From contig JAIROF010000155.1 in the NCBI GenBank assembly GCA_031257655.1, positions 1 through 12,309 on the forward strand: a stretch of 12,309 nt of DNA, in the 5' to 3' direction. The notes beneath the pieces are model-generated. The model searched no databases. It saw nothing but the letters and a program-made list of their open reading frames with translations, and was not told the DNA's origin. Made by a program: the position numbers and the translations under genes. This DNA comes from Prevotellaceae bacterium (GTDB lineage Bacteria > Bacteroidota > Bacteroidia > Bacteroidales > UBA932). Below are positions 7,364 to 12,309 of the stretch, piece by piece (the stretch's first letter is position 1; each line of letters begins with the position of its first letter).

Positions 7364-7397
7364 ATCGATATTGTGCTATATAGTTATCGAAATCGTG
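7364..7397 (+). promoter_or_regulatory. Direct-repeat AraC-type half-sites upstream of fucI
   Basis: ATCGATATTGTG (7364-7375) and ATCGAAATCGTG (7386-7397) match at 10 of 12 positions and start 22 bp apart, about two helical turns. The downstream half-site ends 24 bp before the fucI -7 box and so reaches the -33 region. AraC-family activators typically bind two direct half-sites about 21 bp apart next to or overlapping this element. The divergent AraC protein is the obvious candidate ligand. Confidence 0.5.
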
Positions 7398-7421
7398 AAA
7401 ATAAATTTTACCTGCAAGGAA

Positions 7422-7429
7422 TATATTTG
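7422..7429 (+). promoter_or_regulatory. -7 box of the fucI promoter
   Basis: TATATTTG is a full match to the Bacteroidota -7 consensus TAnnTTTG, 43 bp before the fucI ATG, giving a leader of about 37 nt. There is no good -33 TTTG, as expected for a promoter that depends on an activator. Confidence 0.6.
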
Positions 7430-7472
7430 CATAATTTATTCTTCCAAAAAATTAAGGTAAAAACATACTGCT

Positions 7473-9260
7473 ATGCAAAGTAGATTTCAAGGGCAATGGC
7501 CCAAAATCGGCATCCGCCCCACCATCGACGGACGGATGGGAGGCGTTCGCGAATCCCTCGAAGCCCAAACCATGAACATGGCCAAGAGCGTGGTGGCGCT
7601 GCTGACATCCACGCTCAAAAACCCCGACGGCACGCCCGTAGCGTGCGTCGTTGCCGACTCCACGATTGGCCGGGTGGCGGAGAGCGCCGCCTGCGCCGAA
7701 AAATTCCGCCGCGAAGGCGTGGGCGTTACCATCACCGTCACCCCCTGCTGGTGCTACGGCAGCGAAACGATGGACATGGAGCCGCATACGGTAAAAGCCG
7801 TATGGGGCTTCAACGGAACGGAGCGACCGGGCGCCGTGTACCTCGCCGCAGTGCTGGCCGGCCACGCGCAAAAAGGGCTGCCCGCGTTCGGCATCTACGG
7901 GCGCGACGTGCAGGACGCCGGCTCCTCCGAAATCCCCGACGACGTAAAAACCAAGCTCCTCCGATTTGCAAGAGCCGCCATGGCGGTGGCCACCATGCGC
8001 GGAAAATCCTACCTCTCCATCGGCGCCGTGTGCATGGGCATTGCCGGCTCTATCGTCAACACCGGCTTCTTTGAGGACTACCTCGGCATGCGCTGCGAAG
8101 GCGTAGACGAGGTGGAAATCATCCGCCGGATGAGCGAGGAAATCTACGACAAGGAGGAATTTGAAAAGGCGCTGGCCTGGGCAAAAAACCGCTGCCGCGA
8201 GGGCGAAGACATCATCAACCGCCCCGACCTGAAGAAAGACCGCGCCGGCAGGGATAAAGACTGGGAGTTTATTGTGAAAATGACGCTCATTGTGCGCGAC
8301 CTCATGATCGGCAACCCCAAGCTGAAGGAAATGGGCTTTGGGGAAGAAGCGCTGGGGCACAACGCCATCGCCGCCGGATTTCAGGGGCAGCGCCAGTGGA
8401 CAGACTTCTACCCCAACGGCGACTTTACGGAGGCAATCCTCAACTCATCGTTCGACTGGACGGGCATCCGCGCACCCTACGTGCTGGCCACCGAAAACGA
8501 CGCGCTAAACGGCGCCGCCATGCTCTTTGGCTACCTGCTCACGCACACCGCGCAGGTCTTTGCCGACGTGCGAACGTACTGGAGCCCGGAGGCGGTGGAG
8601 CGCGTTACCGGAAAAAAGCTCGACGGGCTGGCCGCCGGCGGAATGATTCACCTGATTAACTCGGGGGCGGCGGCGCTCGACGGCAGCGCGCGCCAAAAAG
8701 ACGAGGACGGCAACCCAACCATGAAGCCCTTCTGGGACATCACGGCAGCCGAGGCCGAAGCCTGCCTCGACGCCACCACCTGGATGCCCGCCAACCGCGA
8801 ATACTTCCGAGGAGGCGGATTCTCCTCCAAGTTCCTTACGAGCGGCGGAATGCCCTGCACCATGGTGCGCCTGAACCTCGTAAAAGGCATTGGCCCCGTG
8901 CTCCAGCTGGCAGAGGGCTGGACGGTGGAGGTAGACCCCGACGTGCACAAAATTCTCGACGACCGAACGGACAAAGGCTGGCCTACCACATGGTTTGCGC
9001 CCCGGCTATCCGGAAGCCCCAACTTCAAGGACGTGTACTCGGTAATGAACACCTGGGGCGCCAACCACGGCTCCATCTGCCGAGGACACGTAGGCGCCGA
9101 CCTCATTACGCTGGCCTCCATGCTGCGCATACCCGTCTGCATGCACAACGTGAGCGACGACGACATCTACCGCCCCGCTGCCTGGGCTGCCTTTGGCATG
9201 GACAAGGAGAGCGCCGACTACAGAGCCTGCCAAACCTACGGAGCGCTGTATGGTTCTTAG
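7473..9260 (+). CDS. fucI: L-fucose isomerase
   Basis: Converts L-fucose to L-fuculose (and D-arabinose to D-ribulose) in the cytoplasm, a Mn2+-dependent hexameric enzyme in E. coli. The 595 residues agree closely with the E. coli length of 591. Motifs recognised are FQGQRQWTDFYPNGD (303-317), LATENDALNG (338-347) with Glu341, and QVFADVRTYWSPEA (361-374) with Asp365. WGANHG (528-533) contains His532. These correspond to E. coli Glu337, Asp361 and His528, the metal ligands, all kept with a constant offset of four. The C-terminus ends DYRACQTYGALYGS, like other FucI proteins. The start follows the promoter closely; AAGG at 7454-7457 is the only Shine-Dalgarno-like word. It is divergent from the AraC regulator. 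The stop codon TAG is also the last three bases of the tandem-repeat unit that begins the downstream array. Confidence 0.97.
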   Translation: MQSRFQGQWPKIGIRPTIDGRMGGVRESLEAQTMNMAKSVVALLTSTLKNPDGTPVACVVADSTIGRVAESAACAEKFRREGVGVTITVTPCWCYGSETMDMEPHTVKAVWGFNGTERPGAVYLAAVLAGHAQKGLPAFGIYGRDVQDAGSSEIPDDVKTKLLRFARAAMAVATMRGKSYLSIGAVCMGIAGSIVNTGFFEDYLGMRCEGVDEVEIIRRMSEEIYDKEEFEKALAWAKNRCREGEDIINRPDLKKDRAGRDKDWEFIVKMTLIVRDLMIGNPKLKEMGFGEEALGHNAIAAGFQGQRQWTDFYPNGDFTEAILNSSFDWTGIRAPYVLATENDALNGAAMLFGYLLTHTAQVFADVRTYWSPEAVERVTGKKLDGLAAGGMIHLINSGAAALDGSARQKDEDGNPTMKPFWDITAAEAEACLDATTWMPANREYFRGGGFSSKFLTSGGMPCTMVRLNLVKGIGPVLQLAEGWTVEVDPDVHKILDDRTDKGWPTTWFAPRLSGSPNFKDVYSVMNTWGANHGSICRGHVGADLITLASMLRIPVCMHNVSDDDIYRPAAWAAFGMDKESADYRACQTYGALYGS

Positions 9261-9400
9261 GAGGATAGGAGATAGGAGGATAGGAGGATAGGAGATAGAA
9301 GGATAGGAGGATAGGAGATAGGAGATAGGAGGATAGGAGATAGAAGAATAGGAGGATAGTAAGGATAGGAGGATAGAAGGATAGGAGAATAGAAGGATAG
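9261..9400 (+). repeat. GAGGATAG tandem array after fucI
   Basis: Eighteen units from the base after the fucI stop codon, ending exactly at 9400. Most are GAGGATAG or AAGGATAG (8 nt) mixed with the 7-nt GAGATAG and one 9-nt TAAGGATAG. There is no C on the plus strand from 9257 to 9456. It is the same family as the 12061-12309 array but reverse-complemented, and more irregular. The many AGGAGG words resemble Shine-Dalgarno sequences, but they lie beyond a stop codon with no start nearby. Confidence 0.9.
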
Positions 9401-9454
9401 AAAAGTTATGGAAGTTAAGAATAAGAAGTAGAGAGTATAATTAATGGTGTGAAT
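9396..9454 (-). repeat. Conserved leader of the satellite element, left copy
   Basis: From GATAGAAAAGTTATGG to GGTGTGAAT. On the minus strand this is the same sequence as the right copy (12008-12060). All 53 shared bases are identical and the only difference is a 6-nt insertion here at about 9420-9426. It directly joins the GAGGATAG array, so leader plus array behave as one composite element. Confidence 0.85.
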
Positions 9455-9459
9455 ATCGC

Positions 9460-9505
9460 TTTGGGAGTTTCTCAATTTCTAATTTCCATATTCTAAACTC
9501 CCAAA
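9460..9505. repeat. Inverted repeat at the edge of the AAACTCC array
   Basis: TTTGGGAGTTT (9460-9470) is the exact reverse complement of AAACTCCCAAA (9495-9505), with a 24-nt AT-rich loop. It can form an 11-bp hairpin in the fucI-fucP intergenic transcript. Because the right arm repeats through the array, alternative pairings are possible. Confidence 0.6.
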
Positions 9506-9694
9506 CTCCCGAACTCCCGAACTCCCAAACTCCTAAACTCCTAAACTCCCAAACTCCCAAACTCCCAAACTCCTAAACTCCCAAACTCCTAAACTCCCAA
9601 ACTCCCAAACTCCTAAACTCCTAAACTCCCAAACTCTAAGCTCTAAGCTCTAAGCTCTAAACTCTAAACTCTAAACTCTAAACTCTAAACTCCT
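9495..9694. repeat. AAACTCC tandem array directly upstream of fucP
   Basis: Seventeen 8-nt units (AAACTCCC, AAACTCCT, two GAACTCCC), then eight 7-nt units (AAACTCT, with three AAGCTCT), then one AAACTCCT. This ends at 9694, nine bases before the fucP ATG. The switch from period 8 to period 7 is sharp. The whole fucP upstream region to base 9495 is repeat, and no TAnnTTTG box is present in it. Confidence 0.9.
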
Positions 9695-9703
9695 AAATTA
9701 ATT

Positions 9704-10987
9704 ATGGAAAAGGTTGTACCCAAATCGTTAATTTTCCCGTTCGTCCTTGTGACGGCGCTGTTTGCCCTGTGGGGTTTTGCCAACGACATCACCAACCCCA
9801 TGGTGGCCGCCTTCAAAAATATCCTGCTTATCACCAACTTTGAGAGCTCGCTGGTGCAGTTTGCCTTTTACGGCGGCTACTGCCTCATGGCGATTCCGGC
9901 GGCCATTTTTATAAAGAATTTCAGCTACAAAAAGGGGATTCTCGTAGGGCTTGGGCTATACTCTGCGGGATGCTTTCTGTTCATTCCCGCCGGAAATGCC
10001 ATGGCCTTTTGGGCTTTCCTGATGGCCTACTTTGTGATGACCTGCGGCCTGGCGTTCCTCGAAACCACCTCCAACCCGTACATTTTGTCGATGGGGGCAG
10101 AGGAAACCGCAACGCGCCGCCTGAACCTTGCGCAGGCCTTCAACCCCATTGGCTCGCTAACGGGGATGCTGGTGGCAAAGGAGCTTATCCTTTCGCGCCT
10201 CAACCGCGCCACCGAAGCCGAGCGAATAGCGCTCCAAAATACCAACTCCGAAGCGCTTGCCGCCATTCAGCAGTCCGACCTCAACATTGTCAGCGGCCCC
10301 TACCTGATGCTGGGCATGGTGGTGCTTGCCGTTTTCATTCTCTTTGCCGTGTCGAGGCTGCCGCAGGCGGCCGCGCAGCATACGCGGCAGTCTTCGACCC
10401 GCGCTGTGGCGAGGCGACTTTTTGCAAACAAGCTCTACATCCGCTCGGTAGCTGCGCAGGCGTTTTACGTTGGCGTGCAGATTATGGTGTGGACGTTCAT
10501 CATCCAGTACGCCGAAAAGGAGCTGGACATGAGCAAGGCCACCGCGCAGGGCTACAACATGGTCGCCATGGGAATCTTTGTTTCGAGCCGCTTTATCTGC
10601 ACATTTCTGCTCAAATACTTCAGGCCAAGCGCCCTGCTTATGTGGCTTGCCGTAGGCGGTGCGCTGTTCACCACCGGCGCCATCCTCCTGCACGGCATGG
10701 TCGGCCTGTACTGCCTCGTCGCCATTTCCGCCTGCATGTCGCTGATGTTCCCCACCATCTACGGAATAGCGCTGAAAGGCCTGGGCGACGACGCCAAGCT
10801 CGCCTCCGCCGGCCTCATACTCGCCATTGGCGGAGGATGCCTGATGCCGCCCCTGCAGGGCTTGCTCATCGACAAGGCGGTGTGGTTTGGCGACGCGCTC
10901 TCCTCGGTGCGCGTTTCGTTTGCGCTGCCGCTGCTGTGCTTCATCGTCATTGCGATGTTCGGGAAATGGGTAAAGGCCAGGGAGTAA
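9704..10987 (+). CDS. fucP: L-fucose/H+ symporter (fucose permease)
   Basis: Major facilitator superfamily importer that carries L-fucose with protons across the inner membrane, supplying FucI. The 427 residues compare with E. coli FucP's 438, and about 12 hydrophobic segments are evident. Family features include ALWGFANDIT (21-30), LVQFAFYGGYCLMAIPA (50-66), GLAFLETTSNPY (115-126) and TRRLNLAQAFNPIGS (137-151). Glu120 corresponds to the proton-linked Glu135 of E. coli. The other key acid there, Asp46, aligns from memory with Asn31, while Asp28 lies three residues before. It follows fucI by 443 bp of tandem repeats. Its start has no Shine-Dalgarno sequence and sits nine bases after an AAACTCC array. 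No promoter box was found nearby, so it is probably read through from fucI, or expressed from an unrecognised promoter. Confidence 0.93.
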   Translation: MEKVVPKSLIFPFVLVTALFALWGFANDITNPMVAAFKNILLITNFESSLVQFAFYGGYCLMAIPAAIFIKNFSYKKGILVGLGLYSAGCFLFIPAGNAMAFWAFLMAYFVMTCGLAFLETTSNPYILSMGAEETATRRLNLAQAFNPIGSLTGMLVAKELILSRLNRATEAERIALQNTNSEALAAIQQSDLNIVSGPYLMLGMVVLAVFILFAVSRLPQAAAQHTRQSSTRAVARRLFANKLYIRSVAAQAFYVGVQIMVWTFIIQYAEKELDMSKATAQGYNMVAMGIFVSSRFICTFLLKYFRPSALLMWLAVGGALFTTGAILLHGMVGLYCLVAISACMSLMFPTIYGIALKGLGDDAKLASAGLILAIGGGCLMPPLQGLLIDKAVWFGDALSSVRVSFALPLLCFIVIAMFGKWVKARE

Positions 10988-11072
10988 AAATTAGCCGCCG
11001 GCAAAGCCTATTTCGCCTTGCGCAACGCCTAAAAAAAATGATCTGCCGGCGCCGGAAAATCCGATAAACAAT

Positions 11073-11114
11073 CGTATATTTGCGACGCCGTAGCGTATAT
11101 TTGCGGCGCCGTAG
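11073..11114 (+). promoter_or_regulatory. Tandemly duplicated promoter of zupT
   Basis: Two adjacent 21-bp units (11073-11093 and 11094-11114) differ by one base (GCGACGCCG against GCGGCGCCG). Each carries TATATTTG (11075-11082 and 11096-11103), a full match to the TAnnTTTG -7 box. The second box would start transcription about 23 nt before the zupT ATG. Just upstream is a 10-bp palindrome CCGGCGCCGG (11046-11055). Confidence 0.55.
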
Positions 11115-11132
11115 CGATAAAATGTCAGATAA

Positions 11133-11927
11133 ATGCCATCATCATCTTTCCTTTTTGCGCTGCTGCTCACGCTTTTTGCCGGATGGAGCACCGGCGTGGG
11201 CAGCGCGCTGGCTTTTTTTGCCAAAAAGACAAACACGAAGTTCCTTGCCACCGCCCTGGGCTTTTCGGCGGGCGTCATGGTGTACGTTTCGTTTGTGGAG
11301 CTTTTTCCGCAGGCGCAGGCGCTGCTGCTGGCAGGCCACAGCGCCGCCCCTAAGCTGAGCCTTGTCGCCGCCTTTTTTGCCGGCATAGCGCTTATCTTCC
11401 TAATCGACCTGCTCATTCCAAAATCCGAAAACCCCCACGAGGTGCACCTGGTGGAGGAGATGCACCGGAGCAGCCCGGGACGCCTCAAGCAAACGGGAAT
11501 CCTCATGGCGCTTGCCATCGGCATACACAACTTCCCCGAGGGCGTCGCTACGTTCACGTCGGCCTACCTCAGCCCCGACATCGCCATCCCTGTAGCGGTG
11601 GCCATTGCCATACACAACATCCCCGAAGGAATAGCGGTGTCCGTGCCCATTTACTACGCCACGGGAAACCGCAAAAAAGCCTTTTGGTACTCCTTCCTTT
11701 CGGGAATGGCAGAGCCCGTTGGCGGGCTGATAGGGTACTTTTTGCTCATGCCCTTCATGTCGCCCTTTGCGCTGGGGCTGGTGCTGGCAGCGGTTGCCGG
11801 CATTATGGTCTTTGTTTCCGTCGACGAGCTGATCCCCGCCGCCGAGCGATACGGAGAGCACCACTACGCCATCTTCGGCTTCGTGGGCGGAATGGCGCTC
11901 ATGGCGCTCAGCCTGCTGATGCTGTAG
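11133..11927 (+). CDS. zupT: ZIP-family metal transporter (ZupT-like)
   Basis: Inner-membrane importer of zinc, with related divalent metals possible. It has 264 residues (E. coli ZupT about 257) and about eight membrane segments. The two hallmark metal-binding helices carry HNFPEG (132-137) and HNIPEG (161-166). Further conserved acids are Glu55 in SFVELFP, Glu194 in GMAEPVGG and Asp231-Glu232 in VSVDELIPA. The histidine-rich loop seen in some ZIPs is short (HEVHLVEEMHR, 102-112). It lies 145 bp after fucP with its own promoter pair, so it is probably an independent unit. The ATG at 11133 is preferred: the ATG at 11122 is out of frame. Specificity beyond 'ZIP zinc importer' cannot be read. 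No Zur-like box was recognised. Confidence 0.93.
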   Translation: MPSSSFLFALLLTLFAGWSTGVGSALAFFAKKTNTKFLATALGFSAGVMVYVSFVELFPQAQALLLAGHSAAPKLSLVAAFFAGIALIFLIDLLIPKSENPHEVHLVEEMHRSSPGRLKQTGILMALAIGIHNFPEGVATFTSAYLSPDIAIPVAVAIAIHNIPEGIAVSVPIYYATGNRKKAFWYSFLSGMAEPVGGLIGYFLLMPFMSPFALGLVLAAVAGIMVFVSVDELIPAAERYGEHHYAIFGFVGGMALMALSLLML

Positions 11928-11935
11928 CAAGCTGC

Positions 11936-12006
11936 CCCACCCGACCCGACCCGACCTGACCGACTGACCACCTGACCGACTGACCGGCCGCCTGACCATC
12001 TGACCG
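11936..12006 (+). repeat. CCGAC/CTGACC tandem array after zupT
   Basis: Begins 9 bp after the zupT stop codon with CCGAC pentamers, then irregular CTGACCGA, CTGACCAC and CTGACCAT units. It ends where the 53-nt leader of the next element starts. It is a different repeat family from the AGGAGG/AAACTCC arrays, and short. Confidence 0.7.
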
Positions 12007-12007
12007 C

Positions 12008-12060
12008 ATTCACACCATTAATTATACTCTCTACTTCTTAACTTCCATAACTTTTCTATC
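12008..12060 (+). repeat. Conserved leader of the satellite element, right copy
   Basis: From ATTCACACCATTAATTATAC to CTTTTCTATC, 53 nt. It is the reverse complement of 9396-9454 apart from a 6-nt deletion relative to that copy. It immediately precedes the octamer array. Its function is unknown and no promoter box is visible in it. Confidence 0.85.
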
Positions 12061-12309
12061 CTCCTACCCTCCTATCCTCCTATCCTCCTATCCTCCTATC
12101 CTCCTATCCTCCTACCCTCCTACCCTCCTATCCTCCTATCCTCCTACCCTCCTATCCTCCTATCCTCCTATCCTCCTACCCTCCTACCCTCCTACCCTCC
12201 TATCCTCCTACCCTCCTACCCTCCTACCCTCCTACCCTCCTACCCTCCTAACCTCCTACCCTCCTAACCTCCTAACCTCCAAACCTCCAACCCTCCAACC
12301 CTCCTAACC
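12061..12309 (+). repeat. CTCCTAYC octamer satellite, running off the window end
   Basis: Thirty-one successive 8-nt units with no insertion or deletion, mainly CTCCTATC and CTCCTACC, drifting to CTCCTAAC and CTCCAACC at the right. No G occurs on the plus strand from 12007 to the end of the window. Its reverse complement is the GAGGATAG array at 9261-9400. The full length cannot be seen. Confidence 0.9.

Noticed and set aside
9261..9400. Array read as multiple Shine-Dalgarno sites
   Set aside because: AGGAGG words are abundant but follow a stop codon with no nearby start. Bacteroidota generally rely little on Shine-Dalgarno pairing.
9257..9475. Open frame of 72 codons on the minus strand across the GAGGATAG array
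   Set aside because: The array's reverse complement (CTATCCTC units) cannot produce stop codons in any frame, so the long frame is a composition artefact. The product is a low-complexity S/P/I/L/Y string.
9261..9694. CRISPR array
   Set aside because: Units are 7-9 nt without spacers; there are no direct repeats of CRISPR length and no cas genes.
10996..11051. Terminator after fucP from CGCCGGCA/TGCCGGCG
   Set aside because: The 8-bp arms are separated by about 40 nt and no T-run follows, so this is not convincing.

Overview
The window looks like a chromosomal segment of a Bacteroidota bacterium, probably order Bacteroidales. The reasons are the repeated TAnnTTTG promoter -7 boxes upstream of several genes, start codons without a clear Shine-Dalgarno sequence, and a FucI/FucP/secreted beta-helix gene set typical of that phylum. 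The genes have GC-rich third positions, whereas the first ~860 bases are AT-rich and carry no gene. No phage, plasmid, CRISPR, tRNA or rRNA gene was seen. The genus cannot be named from sequence alone.

Layout. 1-866: gene-free and filled with a dispersed 'TGAGGT' repeat family, three copies forward and one inverted. 867-3542 (minus strand): galM (aldose 1-epimerase), preceded by a multi-pass membrane glycosyltransferase of the GT22/Alg9 type. 3543-3932: divergent intergenic region with candidate promoters both ways. 3933-6332 (plus): a secreted right-handed beta-helix protein with a C-terminal PDZ domain, a candidate glycoside hydrolase. A strong hairpin separates it from the convergent AraC-family regulator (minus, to about 7240-7276). 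The regulator is divergent from fucI (L-fucose isomerase, 7473-9260), followed by fucP (L-fucose/H+ symporter, 9704-10987) and zupT (ZIP metal transporter, 11133-11927). The window ends inside a long octamer satellite.

How it works together. The core is an L-fucose uptake and isomerisation locus: FucP imports L-fucose, FucI converts it to L-fuculose, and the divergent AraC-type protein is the likely L-fucose-responsive regulator. The intergenic region carries a 12-bp direct repeat spaced 22 bp just upstream of the fucI -7 box, which suits AraC-family half-sites. The beta-helix/PDZ protein next door may release fucose or a related sugar from glycans (inference). Fuculokinase and fuculose-phosphate aldolase are not in the window, so the pathway must be completed elsewhere.

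Most unusual content. The gaps after fucI, before fucP and after zupT are packed with short tandem repeats of different families. The outer two belong to one composite element: a 53-nt conserved leader joined to a strand-asymmetric octamer satellite. The two copies lie in opposite orientation on either side of fucP-zupT. The left copy has no C on the plus strand for about 200 nt, and the right copy has no G on the plus strand for about 303 nt, to the window end. This inverted pair could pair in RNA, drive inversion of the 2.5-kb cassette, or mark a dispersed element family. It is the best candidate here for something undescribed.
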